Assembly: GCA_000272025.2 (NCBI GenBank)
Contig: AKCV02000026.1
Span: 124,001-188,000, forward strand
Reading direction: 5' to 3'
Length of the DNA: 64,000 nucleotides
Source of the DNA: Imbroritus primus
GTDB lineage: Bacteria > Pseudomonadota > Gammaproteobacteria > Burkholderiales > Burkholderiaceae
Below are positions 36,240-46,481 of the stretch, piece by piece. Positions within the stretch are counted from its first letter, which is position 1, and the number at the start of each line of letters is the position of its first letter. The notes beneath the pieces are model-generated. The model made no database searches. It saw only the letters and a list, made by a program, of their open reading frames with translations, and was not told the origin of the DNA. Both the position numbers and the translations under genes were made by a program.

Positions 36240-36268
36240 CAAAAAAAACCCGGCATGCTGCCGGGTTT
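36240..36268. terminator. bidirectional terminator between mdcH and cspA
   Basis: A 10-bp stem AAACCCGGCA/TGCCGGGTTT (36246-36255 with 36259-36268) with a 3-nt loop. The A-run on its left becomes a T-tract for minus-strand cspA, and the stem also ends the mdc operon. Confidence 0.85.
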
Positions 36269-36285
36269 CTGGCGGGTCGCCATCG

Positions 36286-36501
36286 TCAGGCCGCATTGCT
36301 GAGGGCGCGAATGCCCGTGGCCTGCTTGCCTTTTGGTCCTTGAATGACGTCGAATTCGACGGCCTGGCCTTCCTTCAGGGTCTTGAACCCTTCCATGACG
36401 ATTGCCGAAAAGTGCGCGAAGATTTCCTCGCCGCCATCCGCCGGGCTGATGAAGCCAAATCCCTTGGCGTCGTTGAACCATTTGACCACACCGCGTGCCA
36501 T
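36286..36501 (-). CDS. cspA: cold-shock domain protein, CspA family
   Basis: Small single-stranded nucleic-acid-binding protein that melts RNA structure. The 71-residue protein shows RNP1 (KGFGFISP, about 13-20) and RNP2 (EIFAHFSAI, about 26-34) aromatic motifs. The ATG at 36501 has AGGAG upstream on the minus strand; a longer frame to 36717 adds non-conserved sequence. Divergent from clpS, as in many betaproteobacteria. Which Csp paralogue this is cannot be told from one gene. Confidence 0.95.
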   Translation of the reverse strand: MARGVVKWFNDAKGFGFISPADGGEEIFAHFSAIVMEGFKTLKEGQAVEFDVIQGPKGKQATGIRALSNAA

Positions 36502-36959
36502 ACCAAAACTCCTACAGAGAAGCGAAACACGAGCGAACCGGACATGTGAACCAGACCGCTTGCCATGCGACTCACACAGTGAGGTGCACGGGGCGGCCTG
36601 ATGCGGGCACCTGCCGGGGACCGGTCCGCTCACCTGAACATCTTTCCGCTGGAGCGCCCGCAAGCCTCCGGGTGAAAAATGTGGACATGATTTTCGGCGA
36701 TCCAAAAACAGAGTCAATCGGCCAAATCGGCGATTTGTGGCGCTTTTACGCCAGATTTTGGGGGTGTTTTTCGAGATTTAACAAATTTCTGAAGTTCGTG
36801 GCGGCCACCGCGAGAGGATGCATCGGGTGCCGCCATGGAGTACTCTGTGAACATGACGGGGCGACATCGCAAAATTTGTGAGGGTCCGGCGCGGAAGGGC
36901 TTGAAGATCCGCGCTTTTCCCCAAATTGCAGAACACCGGTTAGGGGGTAGAATAAAGCC
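36502..36959. other. divergent cspA-clpS intergenic region
   Basis: 458 bp. It should include a long cspA leader (minus) and the clpS promoter (plus). The centre (36680-36800) is AT-rich, with a small hairpin TGGCG/CGCCA at about 36737-36752. The clpS promoter candidate is at 36926-36953. No additional gene is supported. Confidence 0.5.
36926..36953 (+). promoter_or_regulatory. candidate promoter of clpS
   Basis: TTGCAG (36926-36931), 16 bp, TAGAAT (36948-36953). The -10 ends 6 bases before the clpS ATG, so transcription would begin at or very near the start codon. Confidence 0.45.
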
Positions 36960-37286
36960 ATGGCAACCCGAATGGCGAATCTACCGAGACACGACGCGGA
37001 CACCGTACTGGAGCGCAAGACGCAGGCCGTCAAGCCGCCCTCCATGTACAAGGTGCTGCTGTTGAATGACGACTTCACTCCCATGGAGTTTGTCGTCCTG
37101 ATATTGCAGGAGTACTTCGGCAAGGATCGCGAAGCCGCGACCCAGATCATGCTGACGGTGCATCGCGAGGGCAAGGGAGTATGCGGTATCTTCACCAGGG
37201 ATATCGCGGCGACGAAAGTTGAATTGGTGTCAACCCACGCGCGGCAGGCGGGTCACCCGCTGCAGTGCGTGATGGAGGAAGCATGA
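36960..37286 (+). CDS. clpS: ATP-dependent Clp protease adaptor ClpS
   Basis: Adaptor that recognises N-degron substrates and delivers them to ClpAP. The 108-residue protein has the conserved core [20 protein letters not shown], the [21 protein letters not shown] helix region, and the binding-pocket-type residues of the family. Its stop overlaps the clpA start (ATGA). Leader is very short or absent if the promoter at 36926 is used. Confidence 0.96.
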   Translation: MATRMANLPRHDADTVLERKTQAVKPPSMYKVLLLNDDFTPMEFVVLILQEYFGKDREAATQIMLTVHREGKGVCGIFTRDIAATKVELVSTHARQAGHPLQCVMEEA

Positions 37287-39568
37287 TTGCGCAAGAGTTG
37301 GAAGTCAGCCTGCACATGGCCTTTGTGGAGGCACGTCAGGCGCGGCACGAGTTCATTACCGTCGAGCACCTGTTGCAGGCGCTGCTGGACAATCCCACCG
37401 CTGCCGAAGTGCTGCGCGCCTGCGCGGCCAATATCGAAGACTTGCGCACCAGCCTGAAGAATTTCATTGTCGACAACACCCCGGTGGTGTCCGGCACGGA
37501 TGAGGTCGATACGCAACCCACGCTGGGCTTCCAGCGTGTGATCCAGCGCGCCATCATGCATGTGCAGTCGACCTCCAACGGCAAGAAGGAAGTGACCGGC
37601 GCGAATGTGCTGGTGGCGATCTTCGGTGAGAAGGATTCGCACGCGGTGTACTACCTGCAGCAGCAGGGCGTGACGCGTCTGGACGTGGTCAACTTCATCA
37701 GCCACGGTATCCGCAAGGACCAGGCCGAGGCCGCCAAGCAGGGCGAAGGCAGCGCCGAGACGGAAGCCGGCGATGGCAAGGAAAGCCCGCTCGAGCAATA
37801 CACCCAGAACCTGAATGCCCTGGCCAAGGCCGGCAAGATCGACCCGCTGATCGGCCGCGAGCAGGAAGTGGAGCGCGTGGTACAGATCCTGTGCCGCCGC
37901 CGCAAGAACAATCCCTTGCTGGTCGGCGAGGCCGGCGTGGGCAAGACGGCTATCGCGGAAGGCCTGGCATGGCGCATCACCAAGGGTGAAGTCCCGGAAA
38001 TCCTGGAAAAGGCGAGTGTGTACTCACTCGACATGGGTGCGCTGCTGGCCGGTACCAAGTACCGTGGCGATTTCGAGCAGCGCCTGAAAGGCGTGCTGAA
38101 GTCCCTCAAGGACAATCCCAACGCCATCCTGTTCATCGACGAAATCCATACGCTGATCGGCGCAGGCGCCGCATCGGGCGGAACGCTTGACGCCAGCAAC
38201 CTGCTCAAGCCTGCGCTGTCGAGCGGTCAGCTGAAATGCATCGGGGCGACGACGTTCACTGAATATCGCGGTATTTTCGAGAAAGATGCTGCGTTATCGC
38301 GTCGATTCCAGAAAGTTGATGTGGTCGAACCCTCGGTCGAGCAGACCGTGCAGATCCTGCGCGGGCTGAAGTCGCGCTTCGAGGAGCACCATGGCGTCAA
38401 GTACGCGGCTGCGGCGCTCACGGCCGCTGCCGAACTGTCGGCGCGCTTCATTACCGACCGCCACCTGCCAGATAAGGCTATCGACGTGATCGACGAGGCA
38501 GGCGCCGCACAGCGCATCCTGCCCAAGTCCAAGCAGAAGAAGACGATCGGCAAGGACGAGATCGAAGACATCGTCTCGCGTATCGCGCGCATCCCGCCGC
38601 AAAGCGTGAGCCAGGATGACCGCAGCAAGCTGCAGACGCTCGACCGCGACCTGAAATCCGTGGTGTTCGGCCAGGACCCGGCCATCGAGGCGCTGGCCGC
38701 CGCGATCAAGATGTCGCGCGCGGGGCTCGGCAAGACCGACAAGCCGATCGGCTCGTTCCTGTTCTCGGGCCCGACCGGCGTTGGCAAGACCGAAGTGGCC
38801 AAGCAACTGGCCTTCATCCTCGGCATTGAGTTGCTGCGTTTCGACATGTCCGAGTACATGGAGCGTCACGCCGTGAGCCGCCTGATCGGCGCGCCGCCCG
38901 GATACGTCGGCTTCGACCAGGGCGGACTGCTGACCGAGGCTGTGACGAAGAAGCCGCATTGCGTGCTGCTGCTCGACGAGATCGAGAAGGCGCATCCAGA
39001 TATCTTCAACATCCTGCTGCAGGTCATGGACCATGGCTCGCTGACGGACAACAACGGCCGCAAGGCGGATTTCCGCAACGTCATCATCATCATGACGACC
39101 AATGCGGGTGCCGAGACCATGAACAAGGCAGTGATCGGCTTTACGGCGGCGCGCGAGGCTGGCGACGAGATGGCCGACATCAAGCGCATGTTCACGCCGG
39201 AGTTCCGCAACCGCCTCGATGCCATGATCAGCTTCCGTGCGCTCGACGAGGAAATCATCCTGCGCGTGGTCGACAAGTTCCTGATGCAGCTCGAGGAGCA
39301 GTTGCACGAGAAGAAAGTCGATGCGACCTTCTCCGAGGCGCTGCGCAAGTATCTGGCGAAGAAGGGCTTCGATCCGCTGATGGGCGCTCGCCCGATGCAG
39401 CGCCTGATCCAGGACCTGATCCGCAAGGCGCTGGCCGACGAACTGCTGTTCGGACGCCTGGTAAAAGGCGGCAAGGTGCACGTCGATCTCGACGAGCACG
39501 AGGCGATCCAGCTGGCCTTCGAGGAGCCCGCCTCCGCGCCGCCTACTCAGGAAGCGGCCGAGGCCTGA
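37283..39568 (+). CDS. clpA: ATP-dependent Clp protease ATP-binding subunit ClpA
   Basis: Hexameric AAA+ unfoldase of the ClpAP protease. The 761-residue protein has two N-terminal Clp-N repeats (about 1-145). The D1 module has Walker A GEAGVGKT (215-222) and Walker [12 protein letters not shown]2 has GPTGVGKTE and [13 protein letters not shown]. The IGF tripeptide in [10 protein letters not shown] corresponds to the ClpP-binding loop. The start at 37283 overlaps clpS, and an earlier frame start at 37265 is inside clpS. Confidence 0.97.
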   Translation: MIAQELEVSLHMAFVEARQARHEFITVEHLLQALLDNPTAAEVLRACAANIEDLRTSLKNFIVDNTPVVSGTDEVDTQPTLGFQRVIQRAIMHVQSTSNGKKEVTGANVLVAIFGEKDSHAVYYLQQQGVTRLDVVNFISHGIRKDQAEAAKQGEGSAETEAGDGKESPLEQYTQNLNALAKAGKIDPLIGREQEVERVVQILCRRRKNNPLLVGEAGVGKTAIAEGLAWRITKGEVPEILEKASVYSLDMGALLAGTKYRGDFEQRLKGVLKSLKDNPNAILFIDEIHTLIGAGAASGGTLDASNLLKPALSSGQLKCIGATTFTEYRGIFEKDAALSRRFQKVDVVEPSVEQTVQILRGLKSRFEEHHGVKYAAAALTAAAELSARFITDRHLPDKAIDVIDEAGAAQRILPKSKQKKTIGKDEIEDIVSRIARIPPQSVSQDDRSKLQTLDRDLKSVVFGQDPAIEALAAAIKMSRAGLGKTDKPIGSFLFSGPTGVGKTEVAKQLAFILGIELLRFDMSEYMERHAVSRLIGAPPGYVGFDQGGLLTEAVTKKPHCVLLLDEIEKAHPDIFNILLQVMDHGSLTDNNGRKADFRNVIIIMTTNAGAETMNKAVIGFTAAREAGDEMADIKRMFTPEFRNRLDAMISFRALDEEIILRVVDKFLMQLEEQLHEKKVDATFSEALRKYLAKKGFDPLMGARPMQRLIQDLIRKALADELLFGRLVKGGKVHVDLDEHEAIQLAFEEPASAPPTQEAAEA

Positions 39569-39612
39569 CCGGCTTGGCAAGGAAGCGCTCCCTGAGGCGC
39601 TTCCGTTGGACG

Positions 39613-39638
39613 GACGACCTTCGGGTCGTCTTTTTTTT
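39613..39638 (+). terminator. rho-independent terminator of clpA
   Basis: GACGACC-TTCG-GGTCGTC (39613-39630) followed by eight Ts. A second hairpin (GGAAGCGC...GCGCTTCC, about 39580-39603) precedes it, giving a tandem arrangement. Confidence 0.9.
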
Positions 39639-39809
39639 GCCGCGTGATACCTTCAATTCCTGCTGGTGTCGTGCCAGGGCTCCGGGCGGGCATGCGTTCT
39701 GCATGTGCGCCTTGTCAGCCGGTCTTGATATCGTCTCCGGCCCTACCGGCTATCGAGCCACAGATGGTCCGCAAAGGGCCCCGGCGACCATCCGCCTGCG
39801 GTCGGCGGT

Positions 39810-40256
39810 TCAGTGGCGTCCCGTACTGCCGAACCCGCCGTCGCCACGATCGCTGGCGTCGAAGTCATCCACCACGTTGAACGTGGCCTGCACCACGGGC
39901 ACGATGACGAGTTGCGCGAGCCGCTCCATCGGGTTCAGAACGAAGGCGCTCTGCCCCCGGTTCCAGGTGCTGATCATCAGCTGGCCCTGATAATCCGAGT
40001 CGATCAGTCCCACCAGGTTGCCGAGCACGATGCCGTGCTTGTGGCCCATGCCCGAGCGCGGCAGGATCATGGCGGCATAGCCGGGGTCGGCCAGGTGAAT
40101 GGCGAGGCCGGTTGGCACGAGTACCGTGGCACCCGGTTCGATGGTCAGTGGCGCGTCGAGGCAGGCGCGCAGGTCGAGGCCGGCGCTGCCGGGCGTGGCG
40201 TAGGCGGGCAGTTGCGTACGCATGCGCTCATCGAGGATCTTGATATCGAGTTTCAT
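39810..40256 (-). CDS. dut: deoxyuridine 5'-triphosphate nucleotidohydrolase (dUTPase)
   Basis: Trimeric enzyme hydrolysing dUTP to dUMP, preventing uracil in DNA. The 148-residue protein from the ATG at 40256 begins [12 protein letters not shown] as in close relatives. Motifs: [10 protein letters not shown] (1), [11 protein letters not shown] (2), [13 protein letters not shown] (3) and the C-terminal [12 protein letters not shown] (5) that closes over the active site. The longer frame to 40397 is non-conserved. Convergent with clpA. Confidence 0.96.
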   Translation of the reverse strand: MKLDIKILDERMRTQLPAYATPGSAGLDLRACLDAPLTIEPGATVLVPTGLAIHLADPGYAAMILPRSGMGHKHGIVLGNLVGLIDSDYQGQLMISTWNRGQSAFVLNPMERLAQLVIVPVVQATFNVVDDFDASDRGDGGFGSTGRH

Positions 40257-40474
40257 GGCTGGAAGCAGTGATGGAAGAATGAATCGGTGCGCTGGAGTGC
40301 TGGCATGGATGTCGTTGTCATACGCAGTCGGTGCGGAGACTTCATCCGTTGAGCGCAGAGCGTCTCTGAGGGTGGCATGCCCGGTCGGGCATCGCATACC
40401 CGGATACGTGATATCCCGGATCCGTGCGCACGTCAGCGACCACTCTGCTGAGCCATGGGCACGGCAAGCGGCTC

Positions 40475-41665
40475 TCAGCCCGGCAGGCGTGCGGCAATGG
40501 CGGCCACGAGCTGGCGGGCTAGCGCGAGCTTGTCGGCGCGTGGCAGGCGGGTCATGCCCTGCGCATCGAACAAGATGATCTCGTTATCGTCCTGGCCGAA
40601 TGTCGACGGCCCAAGGTTACCAGCCAGCAGGGGAATGTTCTTGCGCTGCCGTTTGGCTTCGCCGAAGCTCTCGAGCTGCTCGCTCTCGGCGGCAAAGCCC
40701 ACGCAGTAGGGCCGGTTGGGCAGGCGCGCCACGGTCGCGAGGATGTCAGGATTCTGCACGAACGACAGGCTGGGCACATCGCTGTCGCCCGTTTTCTTGA
40801 GCTTCTGATCTGCAACGCCATCCACGCGCCAGTCGGCGACCGCGGCCACGGCAATGAATACGTCGCTGCCCGGCACGCTGGACTGCACGGCGTCGAGCAT
40901 CTGCTGTGCCGTACCGACATCGGTGCGCAGCACGCCACGCGGTGTCGGCAGCGCGACCGGGCCGGCAACCAGATGAACGTCGGCGCCAGCTTCACGGGCG
41001 GCGCGCGCGATGGCGAAACCCATCTTGCCGCTGGAGCGGTTGGTGATGCCGCGCACCGGGTCGATGGGCTCGAAGGTCGGCCCGGCGGTGATGACGATGC
41101 GCTTGCCGCGCAGCACCTTGGGCTGGAAGAACGCGATGACGTCCTCGAGCAGGTCTTCCGGCTCGAGCATGCGCCCGTCGCCGGTTTCGCCGCAAGCTTG
41201 CGCGCCGCTGTCGGGGCCCAGCAGGGTCACGCCATCGGCGCGCAACTGTGCGGCATTGCGCTGCGTGGCGGGCGCTTGCCACATCTGGCGGTTCATGGCC
41301 GGCGCCACCAGCAGCGGACAGTCGCGGGCGATGCACAGCGTGGACAGCAGGTCGTCGCACAGCCCGTGCGCCAGCTTGGCAAGGAAATCGGTGGAGGCAG
41401 GCGCGACGAGAATCGCATCGGCTTCGCGCGACAGGTCGATATGCGCCATGTTGTTGGGCATGCGCGCATCCCACTGGCTCAGGTACACCGGACGGCCCGA
41501 CAGGGCCTGCATGGTCACGGGCGTGATGAACTGCGTGGCGGCATCGGTCATGACGACCTGCACCGTTGCTCCCGCCTTGGTCAGCAGACGTACCAGTTCG
41601 GCGGATTTGTAGCAGGCGATGCCGCCCGTCAGGCCCAGTACGAGATGTTTGCCTTGCAGGTCCAT
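40475..41665 (-). CDS. coaBC: bifunctional phosphopantothenoylcysteine decarboxylase/phosphopantothenate-cysteine ligase
   Basis: Two consecutive steps of coenzyme A synthesis in one protein. The 396-residue chain begins with the flavin-binding CoaC domain ([18 protein letters not shown], the [20 protein letters not shown] stretch, and APAMNRQMW). The CoaB domain follows ([19 protein letters not shown] and [11 protein letters not shown] for nucleotide binding, then FAAES). Downstream of the ileS-lspA pair on the same strand and upstream of dut, a common order in this group. Confidence 0.96.
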   Translation of the reverse strand: MDLQGKHLVLGLTGGIACYKSAELVRLLTKAGATVQVVMTDAATQFITPVTMQALSGRPVYLSQWDARMPNNMAHIDLSREADAILVAPASTDFLAKLAHGLCDDLLSTLCIARDCPLLVAPAMNRQMWQAPATQRNAAQLRADGVTLLGPDSGAQACGETGDGRMLEPEDLLEDVIAFFQPKVLRGKRIVITAGPTFEPIDPVRGITNRSSGKMGFAIARAAREAGADVHLVAGPVALPTPRGVLRTDVGTAQQMLDAVQSSVPGSDVFIAVAAVADWRVDGVADQKLKKTGDSDVPSLSFVQNPDILATVARLPNRPYCVGFAAESEQLESFGEAKRQRKNIPLLAGNLGPSTFGQDDNEIILFDAQGMTRLPRADKLALARQLVAAIAARLPG

Positions 41666-41749
41666 GGCGTTCGAAGCCCTGAAAAGCGGCGCGGAGCGCG
41701 CCGGTTAGTTGCTAGTGTAAACCACGCCCTGAGGGGTGCAGGGTGAGTG

Positions 41750-41779
41750 CCGGCAGGCACCGTCGCCGATGCCTGCCGG
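41750..41779 (-). terminator. hairpin between lspA and coaBC
   Basis: Perfect 10-bp stem CCGGCAGGCA/TGCCTGCCGG (41750-41759 with 41770-41779), 14 bp past the lspA stop. There is no T-tract, so it may attenuate rather than end the ileS-lspA transcript. Confidence 0.45.
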
Positions 41780-41792
41780 TACGTGCTACACC

Positions 41793-42293
41793 TCAGGACT
41801 GGCGTCGCACGCGGCGGATCTCATCGACGATCAGCAGTGCTGCGCCCAGAAAGATGGCGGAGTCAGCCAGGTTGAACGCTGGCCAGTGATAGCGGCCCGC
41901 GTAGAAATCGAGGAAGTCGATGACATGGCCGTAGGCGACGCGGTCGATCACATTGCCGAGCGCGCCGCCCATGATTAGCGCCAGCGCCAGGCAGAACATC
42001 CGTTGTCCGGCATGACGCTTCATCAGCCACACGATGAACACGGTCGCCACGATGCCGATGGCCGTGAACAGCCAGCGCTGCCAGCCGCCGGCCTGGGCCA
42101 GGAACGAGAAGGCCGCGCCGCGGTTGTAGACCAGCACCAGGTTGAAGAAGTCCGTGACCGGCCGCGCCTCGCCATAGGCGAAGGTGCGCAGCACGGCGAT
42201 CTTGCTCAACTGGTCGAGCAGGATAACCAGGGCGGACAGCCCCAGCCACAGCCCGAGGCCGCCCGTGCCCTTGGATGCGGAACGTTTGGCCAT
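41793..42293 (-). CDS. lspA: lipoprotein signal peptidase (signal peptidase II)
   Basis: Inner-membrane aspartic protease that removes signal peptides of diacylglyceryl prolipoproteins. The 166-residue protein has four membrane helices and the two catalytic Asp motifs, in [20 protein letters not shown]. It starts at 42293, sharing one base with the ileS stop, so the two are translated together, the usual arrangement. Confidence 0.96.
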   Translation of the reverse strand: MAKRSASKGTGGLGLWLGLSALVILLDQLSKIAVLRTFAYGEARPVTDFFNLVLVYNRGAAFSFLAQAGGWQRWLFTAIGIVATVFIVWLMKRHAGQRMFCLALALIMGGALGNVIDRVAYGHVIDFLDFYAGRYHWPAFNLADSAIFLGAALLIVDEIRRVRRQS

Positions 42294-45163
42294 CAGGCAG
42301 CGCTCCTCGATTCACCGGCGCCGAACAGGTTGCTGGTGCAACGGCCGCACAGCGTCGGGTGGGCTGCATCGTGGCCGACATCGGCGCGATAGTGCCAGCA
42401 GCGCTCGCATTTCTCGTGCGTCGAGGGCGTGACCGTGACCAGCAGGTCGCCGCCTTCCGGCGCACGCGCCACCGTGGCAGCGGAGGTGATCAGCACGAAG
42501 CGCAGGTCGTCGCCGAGGCTGGCGAGGGCGTCGTAGGTCGGGCCCCCGGCCAGGATCGATACTTCAGCCTGCAGCGACGAGCCGATCCCGCCGGCCGTGC
42601 GCACGTCTTCCAGCTGGCGCGTGACTTCGCCGCGCGCGTCGCGGATCAGTTGCCACTTCACCTGCAGGTCGTCGGCGTTGTCGATGCCGGGCAGCGTGTA
42701 GTAGGTGCTGGTGAAGATCGTGTCCGTGTGCTCGGTACCGTGCGCCAGCACCTGCCAGGCTTCCTCGGCGGTAAAGCTGAGGAACGGCGCCATCCAGTGC
42801 AGCATGGCCTGCGTGATGTGGAACAGTGCATTCTGCGCGGCGCGGCGGGCGGGCGAATCCGCCGCCGTGGTGTACAAGCGGTCCTTCAGCACATCCAAGT
42901 AGAAGCCGCCGAGATCCTCCGAGCAGAAGGTCTGCAGCTTGGCGACCACCGGATGGAACTCGTACACGTCGTAGTGCGACAGCACTTCCTTCTGCAGCGA
43001 GGCTGTCATTGCCACGGCGTAGCGGTCCATTTCCAGCCATTGCTCCGGCGGCAGCGCATGCTTGCTGTGGTCGTAGTCGGCCAGGTTGGCGAGCAGGAAG
43101 CGCAGCGTGTTGCGGATGCGGCGGTAGCCTTCGACCACACGCTTGAGAATCTCGTCGGAGATCGACAGCTCGCCAGAATAGTCCGTGCTGGCGACCCACA
43201 GGCGAATGATTTCCGCGCCCATCTTGTTGGCCACGTCCTGCGGCGACACCGTGTTGCCGACCGACTTGGACATCTTGCGGCCTTCGCCGTCGACCGTGAA
43301 GCCGTGCGTGAGCAGCGCCTTGTACGGCGGCTTGCCGTACAGCATGGAGGCTGTCAGCAGCGAGGAGTGGAACCAGCCGCGATGCTGGTCCGACCCTTCG
43401 AGATAGAGATCGGCGGTGCGGCCTTCGGGCGTATCGGCGGACGGGTCGAACAGCGCGTCGCGGTGCGAGCCGCGAATCACGTGCCAGTGCGTGGTGCCGG
43501 AGTCGAACCACACATCGAGCGTGTCGCGGTTCTTTTCGTATTGTGCGGCCTCGTCGCCGAGCAGTTCCTTCGGATCGAGCGTCTGCCAGGCTTCGATGCC
43601 GTGCTGTTCAACGCGCTTGGCCACGGCTTCCAGCAGTTCCGGCGTGCGCGGATGCAGCGCACCGGTTTCGCGGTGTACGAAGAAAGCCATCGGTACCCCC
43701 CACTGCCGCTGGCGCGACAGTGTCCAGTCGGGGCGGTGAGCGATCATGTTGTGCAGGCGCTGCTTGCCCCACGCCGGATAGAACTCGGTTTCCTCGATGC
43801 CGGCCAGCGCGGTTTCGCGCAGCGTCGGCTTGCCATCGTTGGGCTTGACGTCCATACCGGCGAACCACTGCGAGGTCGCGCGGTAGATGATCGGTGTCTT
43901 GTGGCGCCAGCAGTGCATGTAGCTGTGGGCGTATTTCTCGGCATGCATCAGCGTGCCGGCGGCGCGCAGCGTCTCGACGATCTTCGGATTGGCATCCCAG
44001 ATCGACAGGCCGCCAAACAGTGGCAGCGACGCCGCGTACACGCCATCGCCCATCACCGGGCTGATGATGTCGGCATCGCTCAGGTCATGCGCCTTGCATG
44101 ATTGGAAGTCTTCGATACCGTAGGCGGGCGCGGAGTGCACGATGCCGGTACCGCTTTCGGTGGTCACATAGTCACCGAGGTAGATCGGCGAGGTGCGCGC
44201 ATAGCCCGCGTCCACGTCCGCCAGCGGATGATGGAAGCGCAGACCGGCCAGTGCGGCGCCATCGGCGACGGCGATGACCGTGCCTTCGAGGCCGTAAGTC
44301 TTGAGGCAGTCGGCCACGCGCTCTTCCGCCAGGATCAGCAGGCGTGCATCAGTCTCGACCAGCGCGTAACGGATCTCCGGGTGGACGTTCAACGCCTGGT
44401 TCGATGGAATGGTCCACGGCGTGGTGGTCCAGATCACGATGCTGCCCGGCTTGGCCGGCAGGGCGGGCAAACCGAAGGCGGCTCCGACCTTTTCAGGCTC
44501 GGCGAACGGAAAGGCCACGTCGATCGACAGGTCGGTCTTGTCGCGGTACTCGACTTCAGCTTCCGCCAGTGCGGAGCCGCAGTCGAAACACCAGTTCACC
44601 GGCTTGAGGCCGCGGAACACATAGCCTTTCTCAAGGATCTTGCCGAGCGCGCGGATCTCATCCGCTTCGTTGCGGAAGTTCATCGTCAGGTAAGGATCGT
44701 CCCAGTCGCCCAGCACGCCGAGGCGCTTGAAGTCCTCGCGCTGGCGGTCGATCTGCTCCTTGGCATAGGCACGGGCCTTGGCCTGGACTTCCTGCACGGG
44801 CAGTCCCTTGCCGAACTGCTTCTCGATCTGGATCTCGATCGGCATGCCATGGCAGTCCCAGCCCGGTACGTACACCGCGTCGAGGCCGGAGAGGCCGCGC
44901 GCCTTGACGATCATGTCCTTGAGAATCTTGTTGACTGCATGGCCGATGTGGATATCGCCATTGGCATACGGCGGGCCATCGTGCAGCACGAACTTCTTCG
45001 CGCCTGCGCGGGCCTGGCGGATCTTCTGGTACAGCTTCTTCTCTTGCCACTGCTTGACCCATTGCGGCTCGCGCTTGGGCAGGTCGCCGCGCATCGGGAA
45101 GGGTGTATCGAGAAGGTTGACTGGGTACTTGCTCGGTTGCTTGCTGTTTTTGGTCTGGGACAT
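42293..45163 (-). CDS. ileS: isoleucyl-tRNA synthetase
   Basis: Class I aminoacyl-tRNA synthetase charging tRNA-Ile, with editing of valine. From the ATG at 45163 it has 956 residues. Motifs in order: [16 protein letters not shown] (HIGH), the CP1 editing insert ([16 protein letters not shown]), [12 protein letters not shown] (KMSKS), and a C-terminal zinc finger ([12 protein letters not shown] ... CGRCTSNLF). The frame upstream to 45202 is not conserved. It is transcribed with lspA and follows ribF by 65 bp. Confidence 0.97.
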   Translation of the reverse strand: MSQTKNSKQPSKYPVNLLDTPFPMRGDLPKREPQWVKQWQEKKLYQKIRQARAGAKKFVLHDGPPYANGDIHIGHAVNKILKDMIVKARGLSGLDAVYVPGWDCHGMPIEIQIEKQFGKGLPVQEVQAKARAYAKEQIDRQREDFKRLGVLGDWDDPYLTMNFRNEADEIRALGKILEKGYVFRGLKPVNWCFDCGSALAEAEVEYRDKTDLSIDVAFPFAEPEKVGAAFGLPALPAKPGSIVIWTTTPWTIPSNQALNVHPEIRYALVETDARLLILAEERVADCLKTYGLEGTVIAVADGAALAGLRFHHPLADVDAGYARTSPIYLGDYVTTESGTGIVHSAPAYGIEDFQSCKAHDLSDADIISPVMGDGVYAASLPLFGGLSIWDANPKIVETLRAAGTLMHAEKYAHSYMHCWRHKTPIIYRATSQWFAGMDVKPNDGKPTLRETALAGIEETEFYPAWGKQRLHNMIAHRPDWTLSRQRQWGVPMAFFVHRETGALHPRTPELLEAVAKRVEQHGIEAWQTLDPKELLGDEAAQYEKNRDTLDVWFDSGTTHWHVIRGSHRDALFDPSADTPEGRTADLYLEGSDQHRGWFHSSLLTASMLYGKPPYKALLTHGFTVDGEGRKMSKSVGNTVSPQDVANKMGAEIIRLWVASTDYSGELSISDEILKRVVEGYRRIRNTLRFLLANLADYDHSKHALPPEQWLEMDRYAVAMTASLQKEVLSHYDVYEFHPVVAKLQTFCSEDLGGFYLDVLKDRLYTTAADSPARRAAQNALFHITQAMLHWMAPFLSFTAEEAWQVLAHGTEHTDTIFTSTYYTLPGIDNADDLQVKWQLIRDARGEVTRQLEDVRTAGGIGSSLQAEVSILAGGPTYDALASLGDDLRFVLITSAATVARAPEGGDLLVTVTPSTHEKCERCWHYRADVGHDAAHPTLCGRCTSNLFGAGESRSAA

Positions 45164-45228
45164 GTGGATTCTCGTAAAGTCGATCAGGGCGGCGCGGTGC
45201 ATGGCCGGCCGCGCTTCAGGCGGATCGA

Positions 45229-46224
45229 CTAGGGAATTCGGTCGGTGGCCGAAGTGGCAAAGACCCGTGAGCCGGTCTCCGGCAGGGCGCCATTCTGCAG
45301 GTTCAGGAAGAAGTTACGGGCGTCGGCGCAGTCCTGGGCGATAGCGACCTGCAGTTCGTCGAGCGAGTCATAGCGCATTTCATCGCGCAGTTTCTTCATG
45401 AACTCGACGCGGATCAGGCGGCCGTAGATTTCGGCATCGAAATCGAACAGATGCACTTCCAGCAGCACGCGTCCGGCGTCCTCGACCGTCGGGCGCACGC
45501 CGATGCTGGCGACGCCGGGGAGCGGATGGTCACCCAGGCCATGTACCTGTACGACAAAAATGCCGGACACCGCCGGGCGCTTGTGCGAGATGCGGAGATT
45601 CAGCGTGGGAAAGCCGAGCTGCCGGCCGAGCTTTTTGCCGTGCACCACATGGCCGCTGATGGCGTAGCCATGTCCCAGCAGGCGCCGGGCGTGCTGCAGG
45701 TTGCCGTCGGCCAGCGCCTCGCGCACGGCGGAGCTGGAAATGCGCACGCCGCCCTCGGAGATTACGCCCATCTGTTCGACTTCGAAGCCATACTGGCCGG
45801 CGGCTGCCCGCAACGTCGCGAAATCGCCGGCGCGGCGCGCCCCGTAGCAGAAGTCGTCGCCTACCAGCACCCATTTGGCGTGCAGCCCTTCCACGAGGAC
45901 ATGCCGGACAAACTCATCGGGCGTTTGGGCGGCGAAATGGGCGTTGAAATGCTCGACCACCACCCGGTCCACGCCATTGCTTCGCAGCGCCTCGAGCTTG
46001 TCGCGCAGCAGCGTGATGCGTGTGGGCGCGCGCTCCGGCATGAAGAATTCACGCGGATGCGGTTCGAAGGTCATTACGCACAGGGGGAGGCCGCGTGCGT
46101 CGGCGGCCGCGCGGGCGAGCGCCAGCAGCGACTGGTGGCCACGGTGGACACCATCGAAATTGCCGATGGTCAGGGCACAGGGTGCCTTGCTTTCGGCATT
46201 GGGCAGGCCGCGGAAAACTTTCAC
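45229..46224 (-). CDS. ribF: bifunctional riboflavin kinase/FMN adenylyltransferase
   Basis: Makes FMN and FAD from riboflavin. The N-terminal adenylyltransferase domain has [14 protein letters not shown] and the late [14 protein letters not shown]. The C-terminal kinase domain has [11 protein letters not shown] and [10 protein letters not shown]. The start is placed at GTG (46224; 331 residues), because the family N-terminus is KVFRGLPNA and a perfect TATAAT (minus strand, 46261-46266) lies upstream. The longer frame to 46464 would include that promoter. No riboswitch was recognised ahead of it. Confidence 0.93.
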   Translation of the reverse strand: MKVFRGLPNAESKAPCALTIGNFDGVHRGHQSLLALARAAADARGLPLCVMTFEPHPREFFMPERAPTRITLLRDKLEALRSNGVDRVVVEHFNAHFAAQTPDEFVRHVLVEGLHAKWVLVGDDFCYGARRAGDFATLRAAAGQYGFEVEQMGVISEGGVRISSSAVREALADGNLQHARRLLGHGYAISGHVVHGKKLGRQLGFPTLNLRISHKRPAVSGIFVVQVHGLGDHPLPGVASIGVRPTVEDAGRVLLEVHLFDFDAEIYGRLIRVEFMKKLRDEMRYDSLDELQVAIAQDCADARNFFLNLQNGALPETGSRVFATSATDRIP

Positions 46225-46260
46225 CGGATGGGGGCGCTGGGCCGATTGGGGAAAACGAGC

Positions 46261-46266
46261 ATTATA
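46261..46266 (-). promoter_or_regulatory. -10 element upstream of ribF
   Basis: ATTATA on the plus strand reads TATAAT on the minus strand, the exact consensus -10, 37 bp before the proposed ribF GTG. No good -35 is seen at 16-18 bp. Confidence 0.4.
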
Positions 46267-46481
46267 AAACGGATTGCGGCATTCCCTGCGCATCCGGCTA
46301 ATGCCGATGGACCGGCTCGACGTGCGGATCAAAGACCAGACCAAAGTATGGGCCAAAGCACATGCGGAGCCGGTGGGAATGGTTGGCGGGACTTGCAAAA
46401 ACCGGCATGATGGATTTTTTCGTTCGGCGCATGCCCTCCGCTTGCCGTTTTTGCTGCACTTCACCCACGCGTGTCCCGATC

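Noticed and set aside
42275-44101. 608-codon plus-strand open frame opposite ileS
   Set aside because: Antisense shadow of isoleucyl-tRNA synthetase with its HIGH, KMSKS and zinc motifs.
45164-46481. FMN riboswitch before ribF
   Set aside because: The upstream region holds a -10 element but none of the conserved RFN-element sequence blocks was recognised.
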